Assembly: GCA_031216445.1 (NCBI GenBank)
Contig: CM062215.1
Location: forward strand, 11,906,501-11,970,500
DNA from: Lateolabrax maculatus
Lineage: Eukaryota; Chordata; Actinopteri; Acropomatiformes; Lateolabracidae
Length of the DNA: 64,000 nt
Reading direction: 5' to 3'
In this document: in pieces, positions 22,082 through 35,159 of the stretch
Numbering within the stretch: position 1 is the stretch's first letter
Layout of the letters: every line of letters starts with the position of its first letter
The notes under the pieces: generated by a model
Databases searched by the model: none
Seen by the model: only the letters and a program-made list of their open reading frames with translations
What the model was told of the DNA's origin: nothing
Made by a program: the position numbers and the translations under genes

Positions 22082-22092
22082 ACCACTTTTTA

Positions 22093-22921
22093 TGTGTATA
22101 GAGAAACAATCTCAGTTCTAGGTAACTAAGCTATCTTGGTTATATATGCAACCATATGATGCCAAAATAAAAAATAAAAATAACAATTTTTGCTCTGAAA
22201 ACCGACAGGAAAGTGGTGTTCATCACTCCTCTGTGCCAGCTAACAAACACTGCTAATTGGGATTCAGCCTTACATGATAAACCTTCGTAGCACTGTCTGT
22301 GATTAATACAAGAATCATCGTTTAGGAGATGTTTACATTACTTTTCTGCAACATGTCTTATCATACTGTACAGTCTAGCTTAAAGTAATTCCTTCTCTAT
22401 GGTGGATGCTCAGTTAAAGCTATTCATCCAACAATTGTATTCAGTTCTTTCGTTTTAAGTCCAAGGCTTTTCCACCGGGTCCATCCTTCAAAAGTTCAGG
22501 TAAAATGTAAGATCCAAAAATTTTGAATTTAACTAAGCCAGGAACAACAGGCTGACAGTGTGTCTGACGCGCCTGGGGCAGGTTTGTTTAGTTTGTCAGA
22601 GACTTAAGAATTCCATTAAAAAAAATAAAAATAAAGGAGAGAGAGAGAGGCTGAGAATGAAAACATTTTAGATTTCAAGCAACTTTGATGTCGTCTGACA
22701 GGCGAGCCATATGGCACTGCATTAACTAATCCTTCTCGTTTCCCAGACATTCCTAAATGGATTATCTACTTGGCTGCTTAATACTATTTCATTTTCATTC
22801 TGTCAAAGAGTGTCCTATCCCCATACATCACTCACACTGGGATTCAATTTGCATGGCAGTAATTAAGCAGGGGCTGTTTCTCCCTGAAATGCACACAAAA
22901 CTGTTGTGCAGTAGAAGGGGG

Positions 22922-22964
<43 letters not shown>

Positions 22965-24136
22965 ACTTTGACGGAGAGAGTGGGTGATGAACGAATGTAA
23001 GAGGAGGACACTGTTCCGTCAAACGTTGTCAGTTTGTCTGATCATCCTGGCTCGTCACTACACAACGCAATTGTGACAACCAACGCATACATGCGCTCAC
23101 ACACACAGCTGTAAGGTTTGCTGTAATACCTAACAGCAACAGTATAAAGTTATTAAACATATTATCCCTTTGATTTCTTACAGTTTATCAAAGATGCAGT
23201 CAGCACAATACTTTCTTCCATTTCCTTTTGGAGTCAGGACGTTTCAGTTTAAGATTAAATCTATTGATTCCTAAAGGGAAACTGGGTCACTGCAAGTAAG
23301 AAAAAGGCTAACAGCATTCCAGTAAATGAGAGTACTAAGGGCTTGATGCTACTGACATTTGTCTGTCCTGACACTGGCCACAATAAAGCATTTCATACAT
23401 ACATGCTGAATGCACAACCACGTAAACAGCACATCGTGACGAGGCGCTCCAGCAATTTAGTATGACACTTCCCATGAGACAACTCCATCGTGTCTTTTCC
23501 CTCCCTGCCTTTGTCTGATGTCAGACAAGACTCACAGGCCTGGACCCAGGCAATCCCTGCCTGCTAACTTGTCTTTTTAACTCCACTCCCCAGTCCGTAA
23601 CAGAGCCTTGCTTTTAAAAGTTCAGCTGCGCCCAGATTGGAAAGGGGCAGATGGTGTGGCGTTTTCACGTATGCCTTTCACAAGGCATTTGAATCTTTAG
23701 AATTAGATTATTTTACATTTAAATTTTACATTTATTATCATAGTACACCTCAGAGCAGATCTGTTCCCACCACCCTGTTTTTACTTGGGCGCTTCATTTG
23801 ATTCATAGTCATGGATAATATTTTTTATCAGAGGAGTGAATTGCTTCTGAACTTACTTGTCTGTCAAATGTCTATACACACACACACACACACATACTAA
23901 TCACACACGCACATAACCCGATCCCGCAGTATATTACAACAGAGAAGAATGGTCCGATATCCTGGAGCACCCACAATCCCCCCCACCTGCTAGTTTGGAC
24001 AGCCATTCACCCATCAGCCCTGTCTCCCACCGAAACAACTGCGTGGTTCTTTGAAGTGAAATCTAATTATTGCTGTGGCACTTCTCCACGAACACTGCGT
24101 GTGTGTGTGTCTACACTTAAGCCTCTGAGCGAGAGG

Positions 24137-24170
<34 letters not shown>

Positions 24171-24302
24171 AGCCTACACCTATCAAAACTCCCCCTGGTG
24201 AACATGACAGAAGAGATGGGGAGAAAGAACAAGCTGCTCAACCCTACTTTCATCTTCTCCCCCTTTTTACTGCCTGAAAATTCTGACACATAAAAAATCA
24301 TC

Positions 24303-24346
<44 letters not shown>

Positions 24347-26009
24347 AAGAGAGAAACATCGTTACATATTTCATGCTGCTGATGATTGGAGTTATCATTC
24401 TGCTTGCATCCGAGTGTTTGACAAAGCAGCACTTGCGTGTGGAGGACGGCAGGCATGTGTTTGTCTGGTTTGGTTGGGAGCCGTGCGACACATTTGGAAG
24501 CAGCTCGGATGACTTGACAGATTGTATGTGAGTGTATGACATGCTGGTGTGTGAGCTCTCATTTAAATGTGTTATTACACCCTTTGATGGTTGTGTGCGC
24601 GTGTCTTGCTGAATGATGAGCCAGCGTTGTTTGTTTGGACCAAAGTGTGTGTTGCCTTCGTTTTCCTCAGCGAGCATCCAGCACCTGGGTCTTGTCTCCG
24701 CTGCCGATTTAGACAGATAGAGAGCTGGAAACGCTCGGCGGCAGGATATGAAATATGCTAATGAACCCACATAATAATAACCCATCATCACACACACGGC
24801 AGAAAGAAAATGAAAAACTTTGCGAGGGATTTGGTCTTTTTTCGACCTTGTTTCGAGACAAAATTGAAATGATCTTATCCTCACAGGGGAACGTTTGCTG
24901 GATTTGAGAAATAGTATTTACATTAGAATAGTCTAAGCTGTATTAAGACATCAGTCATAAGGGAAACAATAAGGGGCACAATCCAAACATTATGGGTTAC
25001 ATACAAAGTCTTTCAATTACATTAACATTTCTAAGCTGTTTATTTCCTGCAGTACACACATTAAGGGAGCATACATTCAGAAAGCCACCACACCTCACAC
25101 AGCAGGGGAATATACAAATAGTAAACATTTCTGCTTATTACTTGGAGGCCTGCGGAGGCAGGAAAAAAAATTTACTTTTAAGAGACTAAAACATTTAAAT
25201 CATCCTATTTAAAACCTACTATATTCTTAAATAACAGCCATTGGGGGAAATACCAACATTTACCTCCTGCAGTGTGTGTAGGAAACATCCCATATTGAGG
25301 CCGCTTCACCAAACTTCTTCATAATCGAGTACAAATAGAGAAGGGAAACTTCTTGAAACAGTGTTCCTAGTTAAAGTAAAACAAACACCATCACGTCAGT
25401 GTTTATTATTTGCAGCATTGTTCATTTGAATAATGAAAACTCTATGGGACAGATTTGTTATTATGCACTTTGTATAATGTGTTCATATCGCAAAGCCACT
25501 GGAATCAGATTCTGAAAAATTAATACAGACTTGAATATTTTGCACTTTTCCATCATGTTAACTTAGTAGCAAATGAAATAAAGGGGACTTTAAATGATTC
25601 ATTTTCTTAAGGACCCTCGGAGAGCCATTTCTCTTTTGTAGAATCATTGGATTCATTATTGATGCTCACTAGGAGCTACGCTTAGAAACACTGTAGTGCT
25701 CCTTCATCATCTAATTGCAAAAAATATGTGATTAAAAATAGCAGAGTGGAACTTATAAGAAACAAAAACAACTCAGACTTGCTCGTGTCGTGTCTGTATT
25801 TCTGTGTCAGAATTTGTTTATTTCTTTGTTAGTTCGTTTAGGTGTTTACATTCAAACACTCATCCTGTGGTCATGAGATTACCATGGAAACGAGCTCAAA
25901 CCACAGCGAATGGAATGGACTGTTGCTAAGCACGTTTACTCATTAAGTACAATTTTAAAGTACTTCACTTGAGTGAATCCATGTCTGCAGCCAAATTTCC
26001 ATCCATATC
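22093..26009. other. intergenic; several microsatellites, no gene seen
   Basis: Contains (GT)n at 22925-22963, (CA)n at 23877-23894, (GT)n at 24139-24168, and (GT)n followed by (GA)n at 24305-24347. The stretch at 24540-24800 is unusually free of simple repeats and has ATGCTAATGA, so it may be a conserved regulatory element (unproven). The long minus-strand frame at 24267-24884 is a repeat shadow. Confidence 0.55.
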
Positions 26010-26475
26010 TCAAGTCAAGTCAATTTTATTTGTATAGCGCCAAATCATAACAGAAGTTATCTCAAGACGCTTTCACATAGAGTAGATCTAGTCCATACTC
26101 TTTAAAATATTATTTACAGAGACCCAACAGTTCCCACCATGAGCAGCACTTGGCGACAGTGGAAGGAAAAACTCCCTTTTAACAGGTAGAAACCTCGAGC
26201 AGAACCAGGCTCTGGGTGGGCGGCCATCTGCATCGACTGAGTTGGGTTGAAAGGGGAGGAGAGAGGGGGAGAGGGGAGACAGAACAGGAGGAGAGACAAC
26301 AAATCAGACTAATAATAATAATAACAACTGCAGCAGTGAGTGTGGAGCAGGAACATGGGGGCAGTAGACGGCCGGCAATCACAGATCCGGAATCTACAGC
26401 TCCAGGGGCGGAAATAACTGCAGAAAGTGAGAAGGCGAAAAAGCAGAAAAACTACCAGGAAGAAGTGGAGTTACA
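26010..26475 (+). repeat. common teleost dispersed repeat
   Basis: Begins TCAAGTCAAGTCAATTTTAT then TTGTATAGCGCCAAATCATA and continues with CAACAGTTCCCACCATGAGC, TGGCGACAGTGGAAGGAAAA, ACTCCCTTTTAACAGGTAGA, CAGAACCAGGCTCTGGGTGG and GGCGGCCATCTGCATCGACT. This ordered set of phrases is one I recognise as a highly repeated teleost sequence. Its transposon class is not assigned here. Confidence 0.85.
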
Positions 26476-29190
26476 TGTATTAGTGGGATAAGAATGCATA
26501 CATGTAACACGCAGTTTATCTCAAATCTCAAATGAAGGAAAACCATGTGGAAAACATGATGGAACTCAGTTGTGTGTTAGTTTCGTGTGTTAATGTGAGG
26601 AAGGTTACAGCCTCCTCATCACTCCACACAGATCCGATGTTTTCAGCTCCTCACTGGAAGCTTGAGTAATGTTTAAGTCACATGCTTCATGTATGTCATG
26701 ATTTATTCACTAAGTCTGTATCCATTGCACTTTGCACTTTTTTCTGAATGAGTTCATACTCCTGTTTGATATCGCACAGGCAAATCCTCTGAGGGGATTT
26801 ACGTACCTTGTGTTATGAAATGGCAAGACCTGGGATGGATTACAATCATCATGCTCTCTGATGTCGGACACATGCTTTACTGTGAATATGATCTTTGAAT
26901 AGTTTGAAATATAATATGAGATCAGATTAATCAGACTGTGATCAGACTTATTAAACTTGGTGGATGCACCAATGTCATTGGATTTACTTATTGCAGTCAG
27001 TGTCAAGAGTTTGATTCGTGCGGTATTCAAGACTGTATTTTCCTAAAATGCAATCATCGATAGCTTAAAGAATGAGAGAACACACATTTAGCAACACCGA
27101 CATTATAACATCAACGTTACAAAAAACTGACATACGGATAAAAAACATTGCACGTAGTAAAGTTGCAATTAAGATAAGAGGGATGAAGAGATTATCACAA
27201 CAGTTTGTCCTAACAATCGGAAAGAAACAATACAACCAGACAACGGAGGGAGACGGCCCATTAAACCTCCAACAGAACGAGGATGAGATTTGATTGCAGC
27301 TCATAAATACTGTGTTGACCAGCAGGCATCACCAAGCTGCCGAGCTGCAGATCGTTATTTTACGATCTCGACATGGTCTGACAAAATGAAAAAAAAAAAA
27401 ATAGGTTCGTGGCAGCAGTTGCGCTTTGGGATCAGCTATATTGACAATAAAAATGAGAGAAAGTTTTTTTTTTTAAAAAAAAGCATCTGTTAACACAGGT
27501 CAATGAACTGAAAACGTGTTTATGCCTGTAAAACACAAAAAATGTCTGGAAAACAACTCTAAACAGTATTATAAATGTGGCTGCTAAACAACAGATGCAC
27601 TGCCTCTAAACCATTTACTGTAGACATTGAAATGTTCTAGTGCTATTTAGAAAAACTAATTTCTATTTCTTATGATTAAATGGATAATATATAAGCATAT
27701 ATTTATTGTAAAGTGTCTATATGAGTTTAGCCAAAACTCTGATTCAGCAGACATTCTCATGGTTTTTCTCTTGTGACGGAGGGATCAGTCCATCAGAGGC
27801 AGTTGATTTTTTTTTATCTTTATGAACCATGCAGGAAAAGTGTTTTTGAAGTAAAGCAATGCCACACAGACTATTTGATTTTCAGGTTGAGACCCAGCTT
27901 TGTTCATGTGTAGTGACTCGTTTACAAAGAACACACCAGCAATCCCTTAGTGCTTGAAATGTAATTTTTCTGATGTGTAATGGCTAACAGCAGCTCCAGT
28001 CCAGGTTGTGTTCTACCAAACACCTTCCGCATGCATTTGTCATAACTCATTCAATCACTGATGTTGAGTTGACCACATCAGGCTATTTAACTATTTCCTC
28101 AGATACAATCTTCTTGCTGTATAAACACATGCTCGCAGCTTCAAAAATGAATCCAATAAGAAAGTAAAAGATATTGGATACTGTAACTAAATGTGAATAT
28201 CTGTGTCTGTTAAAAGGCGTTGATCTGAAGATGAAGCTGTTCTAAAAAAAATCCTTAAACAAAGATTTGGTTAACAGGTTCAGAATATTTTGACTTATTT
28301 GAATACGAAAACCTTCCATTTAAAGCTTACTAGCAAATCTCATTTTTTACCTGCCACTGCCAACACTCTGTACTCAGTTTATCCACAGGAGTACATATTT
28401 TACTGCTGTAACACTGAATCCATGAAATTTTAAGCTGTCACACCACACAGTCTGCTTTTAACCAAAGAGACATAAAGTTCTGTCTGTTCATTCACTTTGT
28501 GTTCCTTTAGTCCTCATCACAAAATCTGAAGTAACCTGTGTGACAGTTTGTATTGGAGCTCAACCTTCACCATTTTCCCATCTGTACTGCAGTTCTGTCT
28601 GTCCTTGAGAGGCGCATCAAAAGCTCCCAGTTCAACCGCATTTTTCTCCACTTTCCTTACTTCAGTAGCTGAGGACACACGTAATCATTTGTCAGCAGCT
28701 TCAGTACATGGACTGAAAAAAAAATAACAGCCCTCTGCATCCACTGAGTGTAGCTCCGGGGTGGAGCGCAGCAATACTTCTGAAAACTACAGTGAGTTGG
28801 ATTAGTTTATTCAAGCTGACAAAATGATTGCTGCCTACCGATGATTTTTGTGCCAGTCCTCCTCTCATTTATCAAACAGCCAGAACGTTTCTTTAAGTCT
28901 CACATAGTTATTACAGGGAAGTACTTTGATGAGCGGAAGTAGAGTGAAGGAATTGTCTCTGATAATATTAGCTGAAATTATTTTTTTATGTTTTTAATCT
29001 GTGAAAACTTTCTACACATTATATATATATTATAATATGTTATGGATATAACCTTCACAGAGTATGAAATATAATGAGTTAAGGGTTAATAAGGGTTAAA
29101 ACAATACATTAACTGATGTGTTAATATTGAAACGAGACTCTGCCTGGTACCCCTTAAGGTATACCTTCCCCTAATGAGAGAGTGGACCTG
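26476..29190. other. intergenic, no gene seen
   Basis: AT-rich. The open frames at 27065-27304 (both strands) have no recognisable protein features. Confidence 0.6.
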
Positions 29191-29194
29191 GTCA

Positions 29195-29850
29195 GACCGA
29201 ATTCTTTAGACATCTATAATTGAGATTCTTTCAGGGATGAAAAATTGGGGGGAAAAGACACTCCAAAAGAACAATTTGTTTCAGGAAATTGGAAATCATG
29301 TTAGAAAGGTCAGCTCCAATGTATATCTAATATTCCTGTTCATGAACCTTATAACAAAATAATGAAACTAAATAAAAGGGAGGCTAAAATGAACACAAAT
29401 ATATCATATATACCTGGGGAGAAGTATGTAGGGAGGCACATTTGGTGACCAAATGGAAACTTATAACAGGATACTTCCACACTCCACAGATAACAAGACC
29501 AGAAAATTGGCAGTAAATTTGCAACCTCATATTTTGTCATCATGTCTAAAGTTAAGAAATGTCCTGAAAGGATGTGTACGATGCCCTTAAAGAAGTGTTC
29601 CATTATGAAATTCCCAAAGATCCAAAAGTAGTTATTCTTGGTGTAATTCCAGAAGGCTTTAAGTGAAGGGCTAAAAGCTATTTGTTACAAATCCTTTCAA
29701 GGCCGCCATTGAAACCTGATCCTCCATCATACATCACTGTTTGGATTCCAAAAGTATGGGAACATGAGATGGAGCAAATTACATAAACATTAAGGCTTCA
29801 GAAACCCAAATTGGAGTTGGAGCTCTGAAATTACCCTATCAATACATAAA
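29195..29850 (+). mobile_element. 3' end of a decayed L1/Tx1-type LINE (ORF2 remnant)
   Basis: Three-frame reading of the + strand recovers broken pieces in the order seen at the C-terminus of fish L1/Tx1 ORF2: KWKLITGYFHTPQI near 29450, then EVFHYEIPKDPKVVILGVIP near 29595-29655, KSYLLQIL near 29670-29695, PDPPSYITVWIPKVWEHEME near 29718-29780, and LRLQKPKLE near 29795-29820. Stop codons and frameshifts interrupt it, and no upstream reverse transcriptase is seen, so it is a 5'-truncated dead copy. Confidence 0.7.
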
Positions 29851-29872
29851 GGTTATTTCCAAAAAAAAAGCC

Positions 29873-29912
29873 CCTTTGCTCAATTCAAAACATGTTTTGA
29901 ATTGAGCAAAGG
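29873..29912. repeat. perfect 40-bp palindrome without spacer
   Basis: Each arm is CCTTTGCTCAATTCAAAACA, its exact reverse complement follows at once, and all 20 base pairs match. It lies 20-odd bp after the recognisable LINE remnant, just past an A9 run. Function unknown. It could be two abutting copies of a transposon end. Confidence 0.95.
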
Positions 29913-30194
29913 TGTGCACACTTTCAATTTAATCTCCAAAAAGTGGTCTGAATAATTTGTTGTTGTTTTTTTTTATCCTGAACTTGTATTGAACTTTTAC
30001 TTTGTGAGCTGGAAGTGTCAATCAAAAATTTCTCTTTTATTTCACAACATAGAATGATATGTGTGATTTTTTTCAAAATCGCCAACTCAAATCAGAAAAG
30101 GAGGAAAAATATGTCTGATACTTGATTTTAAAGTAGCAGCTTGGCTGCAGCGTCTCCGCACCAGATGTTCTGCTGCTCCTCTGCCCTCCTTCAG

Positions 30195-30429
30195 TGCGGC
30201 GGTGATGGGTGGGGGTGTAGGAGTGGCGGAGAGGAAGCTGTGTTGGTCTGGTGCCCCGTTCTACTGCAGAGACTTCTGCTGGGGGCAGGGGGAGGCGGAG
30301 GAGCTGCTGAGAACGGCCTCCTTCCCCCTCACCAAACGTGTTTGGTCGGGAGTGTGCGGGCCTGATAACAAGGTCTGTCTCACCGAGGGCGGATGTTACT
30401 CCTGTAATTTCTTCCTTTTTATTTTTTAA
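30195..30429 (+). other. orphan Cys/Trp-rich exon-like segment
   Basis: A strong acceptor (TGCCCTCCTTCAG, ending 30194) opens a frame that encodes KLCWSGAPFYCRDFCWGQ, EAEELLRTASFPLTKRV and WSGVCGPDNKVCLTEG before a stop at 30427. The spacing CWxG-APF-xC...C..G..E..R...W.G....K.VC loosely recalls small secreted cysteine-rich domains with a CWWxGTAPFC start, which is a weak resemblance from memory. The local GC is higher than the flanks. A possible donor (AAG|GTCTGT, 30373) is poor, and no partner exon with a signal peptide was found, so it may be a lost or chance exon. Confidence 0.3.
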
Positions 30430-33400
30430 CTTTCACTTTTTGGAGTATACTTTTAAAAGTCACGTTGCACAGTTAATTAGTTGTTTTGCACCTGTATTGA
30501 TCCAGGGAAGATTTACTGTCTGGTTAAGCAGCTCCCTTCCTCTACAATCACACACTTACATGCATTCACAGTGTAACACCTCTGAAAAAACTCTGCAGGA
30601 AAAGTCCGGTGTAGGGTGCCAAGTGCAAGACTGCATGGGCAATAGCTGTGAAGACTTTATTATTCAGTTTCCCTGCTCATGTTCTCCCATCTGGTCCAGA
30701 GATTTGAACACCTCAGCACTGCTTACTCGCCATTTTATTGTTAATCTAATGATGAGAAAGTGCAATAAAGTTATTGTGTTTGGGCCGGATGAACAAAAGT
30801 TGTTATGATTCCCAAACCACGTTTGCACGATCGTGGTTCTTCCATTATCAAAGATAATTCGCTCTCATTAGTTTGATATCAGGGCCATTTATAACACCAC
30901 TGCACCAGCAGACAACCATCTGGCACGTTAACAACCGGCCATTAAAGGAGCAATAATAATCAAGCAAAAGTCACAATCAATAAACTCCAATTGTGACAAA
31001 GTGCCATATTAATAGGATGGACCCATCTCTACAAGGGAATAGGTGCTTTATTCTATAGTTTCCATTGTTTGTGGAAACAGCTGCTGTCACGCTCATGGGT
31101 TGATCAAACCTAGATGGGTTGGAGAGCACACGAAACAGAATGCTTGCTCAAATATCAAGGCACACCTTTTAGGTTCCTGATGGGTTGCACAGGGTTTTGG
31201 ATCCTTGGAGATTTCGTGAACTACACCCACTTCGTCTGTTTTACAGGTGAGGATCTAGTCTCATCGTCCTGTCTTTTTACTTTCTGGGTCATCAAACAAA
31301 GCCTGTATATTGTTCCTAGCATATCTACATTGGAAATGTTGACACCTTTGGGGCTTTAATTATACATAATTCCCCACATCCATCAGTATACCATTTCTTG
31401 ACTGCTTTCATTTCACAGTGCAACCATGAGACATATTTTAGGCCATAGCTTTCTCTGAATGTTGGGAAAAGTTGCTGTTTGGTGTCCAAAATGTGAACAT
31501 TTGTCTCATAACGGAGACAAAACACAGATTTATCACATGATAGTTTTTGGTAGGGTGAACTCAAAGTACAAGCTGTGCCTTTACTCTCTGATTGTTAAAG
31601 AATTCATCATCTTACAGCTGAGATGAACTGCTAAAATGTTTTATTGATTGGATAGTTCAGTGAGGCTTCTGATCCAAAGTTGGCTGAAAGGTTACAGTGG
31701 TTTTAAAACTTTTGTAGTACCTATCAATGTTTTTACATTTTCTTGTTCTACTATATTACCTGAAAATACAAAAATGTTTTTGTCCAGAAATCTACTCTGT
31801 TTAAAAGACGTCCATGTCACCTCCTCCTCTTTCTGTCTCTTCCTCCCAACTTTATTCCAAATTCTCTATCAGGGTATTAAATACATACATCCAAAAATAT
31901 TTTTCTTAGCAGTGGTCAATTTACATATTTAGGTGTGTCTGTGACTAATAGTTTAATTTAATAATAAAAAATAAATACTGACCCGTCTTCTGTGTGGAAA
32001 CTAAAATTATTTCCAAAATTTGACATACCCCCCATACCCCCTCCTTAGTAGTATGTGTTTATGGGACGGTGTAGGCTGGTGTTTGTATGTGTGGTAATGA
32101 ATTCTTGAGCATGGTTTATTTACAGATTTATGCTCTGAAAATTCTATGAAAATTAGTTGAAGGTGTAAAGAAGTGTATGAAAATGTCAAGTACTCTTTAT
32201 ATCTTTTTATTTCTGGTTTGAGGCCATTGTCTTCCCTGCTGTGCGATTGTTCCAAATAATCTCGTCTTTCCAGCTAAAAGTCAAGGTAAGCATTTTCTTT
32301 AGCTGGAGGACTTTTCCTTCACATTTAGGGTGAAAAATGGAATGAAAACTCCACTAAACATCTTTGACTGTCCAGAGTTTTCCATCCAGCCATGATGAGC
32401 AGAAAATCACAGTGCGTGCGTCCCCACTGAGACTGCATAAAGAACGTAAATACAATTTGTCGAGGAGTTCATTATTCTTCCACTGAAAGTCAATAAAAGA
32501 CTGGAAGCAAAGTCAGAAGTTAAAAATGTCCTTGATAAAGTTGCATTAAGTTCCCAGTAAATGCTTATGTAACTTACTTTATTGAGAAAGTAATTTAATA
32601 GAATTACCTCACTTGCATAACAGCTTCTCCATCTCATTTTTAAGTTACTAAGTCGTACATATTGCATTTCTTTACTGTATTACATTTAATTTCCTGTTGT
32701 GTTTTACCACTAAAAAACGGCGGGTCCTATAATGCGATAAACAATGTAAATATCAGTGGCCGCTGCCCTTCAGTGGCTTTTACTGGTCTAGAACAACAAA
32801 ATCAGCATATCCATTCATTATTCAGTAATATGCCTGCAAAATATAGCACTACCTCCCTCCGTTTAACTAGGATTTATTTGATAAAAGCGAATCTTAGGAG
32901 TATGAAGGTGGTGTTTGTGTGTGAGAGGCGGTGTGTCTCGGAGATAAAACAGTGCCAGGAGGTATGTTCTTATTAATCTATGAATAACTGATGTGGATCA
33001 ACAGTAAGTGTGTTCATTAAGACCTCTATCCAAGACTTCGAAAAAAACAACATTTCATTCCTCCATCCCTCCATGTCTTTCACCTCTATCTGTTGCCCTT
33101 CCCCTCTCTTCCCCTCTGCTCCCTGCTTTGCTCCCCTGCCTCCTTCTGTCGCTCCCTCATCGTCGCTCATTATCGTCCTGATGGAGAGCAAACAAGGCCA
33201 TCTTTTCCTTCCATCAGCCTCTCCATCCCTCCTTTCTTTCCGGTTGAATAAACATATGGATGGCTCTGCCTCCCTAAACCTGCCCACCTCTGCTTTCTAG
33301 GCCTCCAGTCTCTCTCCATCTCTTCTGTCTCATCTCTGGCTTTGTCATTAGTATGCAGAAGAAACAATAATACTCCTTCATTTGCCTCCCACTTTCTCCT

Positions 33401-35084
33401 GCTCCATCACTGTGTTTGCTCTCCCTTTCTCTTCTACTCTTTGCCTCACCCTCCACTGCAAAACAAGTCCTTAATATTTCATCTACTAATGAATCCTAAA
33501 TCTGATTTTTCTGAAGTCATGAATAAAGGCTGATGAGGTGAGATAATGTTTCCAATGATCAGTTGTCCTAAATCAGTGGGGATTGTCTTTAAATGATGAA
33601 GCCATCCTCCTTATTTTATTGAAATTGGAATTTAATGTGAACCTATGTAACTTTTGATCGAAAAAATAACACATTCTTCATCTTACAAATATACTCATAC
33701 ATCAAACTCTTGCCTGTTACTGTTAATAATAGCATATTACTATGGCTAAAATAGTCATGGTGACTGGTCAGAATGTGTTGGTATTTGTTTTTAAACAATG
33801 TGATATCTTACATTTTCCGAAAGGCCATTCAAAAGATGTGTTAGTATAACATTTCTTACAGAGTCACAGTGGAGACACATCTGGTCAGCTACACAATCAC
33901 ACGGTCCAGTTTTCCATGACACAGGCTTATTAATGTGTAAGAAACTGTTCATTCAACATTTTATTATTAATCAAATATATATGTGGTTTAGTGATAGTTT
34001 GTGAAGAGTGTAAATAATGTTACTGTACTGATCAGTTAGCATCAGAAGTCTTGGAAATCTTCAACATTGAAACAGCTGCTGCTGCAACACACAGTAAGAT
34101 TAACTCTGCACCAGAGATGGTGTTTTTAACCTCATCAGAGCCGAGGCTTTCTCCACAGCTGGCCATAGTGACCACAAGTCAAGAAACCAAACCGAGAATG
34201 GAACAAATGTGGAAAAACATTCCTTCACAGTAGCTTCACTTTATGACAAACTTCTCTACTTTTGCCACTAATACACTAAATTTTAACATGAAACATTATC
34301 ATGTACTTATGGCCACAGTGGCCAAATAATATTTCAGAACTGAACTGACAGCTAATGGTGTTTTATTTTTATTTGAATAATGATAAAGCAGCTGTAATCG
34401 ATATTTTTATATAACAATGAATCAAACTGTGTGTAATGTGGAAGGTGTTGCTCTGCAGCTCCTCTCGTCTCTAAAGCCTTTTAGCATCTTTCAGCTTATT
34501 GTTTTGGTGACAGCCCACAGCTTTAGGGTTATGATGGACTCTCCCTCTCCCAGCGTCCTTTTCAGATTAAACGACCTGTAGACGACCTGCCCTGGGCGGT
34601 GGGGACCAAAAACGGAGCTAAAAGGGGAGTGAAAATGGGACTAACGCTCCTCAGGTGGACACAAACATGGATATAAATAAATGCTTACATTGTTTCATAT
34701 TTGCTTAATGCGTAAATGTTTGTCATATCAACTTACAGCTTGTTTCTGCTGCCTCCAAGTGGCCGAATGACTCAGTGAATGCAGGTTGAAATGGGGATAA
34801 AACTCTGGTACAATCATACATTAAACATTTATGTTTAATAAAACAAATTAAATATTGCGACTTGCCTGCAGGATCATATTCATACACACACACACATATA
34901 TATTTATTTATTTATTTTTCAGACTAAATATCTCAACATGTGACTGTGTATATATTTCCCACCACTACATTATGTTACCTGATCGTGTAGAGCAGGTTTT
35001 AGATTACAAAGTATTTTGTTTTAAATATAAAATGTTAAGAGTTTGGTTGGCAGCTGGGCTCAGGACCCCTGACGAGGCGGTGTG
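30430..35084. other. intergenic upstream of tmem47, no gene seen
   Basis: Mostly AT-rich. Pyrimidine-rich tract at about 33055-33340 on the + strand. A 7-bp inverted repeat AACCACG/CGTGGTT lies at 30815-30838. No coding exon supported. Confidence 0.55.
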
Positions 35085-35148
35085 CCTCCTCCTCCTCCTC
35101 CTCCTCCTCCCTCTCTCTCTCTCCCTCCCTCCCTCCCTCTCTCCCTTT
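35085..35148 (+). repeat. (CCT)n/(CT)n polypyrimidine tract
   Basis: About 64 nt of uninterrupted C and T, trinucleotide CTC repeats then CT and CCCT repeats, ending about 255 nt before the tmem47 start codon. Mirror symmetry makes triplex formation possible. Confidence 0.9.
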
Positions 35149-35159
35149 AGGACCCTGTA

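Noticed and set aside
24267..24884. 205-codon minus-strand open frame
   Set aside because: Runs through (CA)n repeats, has no family resemblance, and its flanks show no splice or promoter signals.
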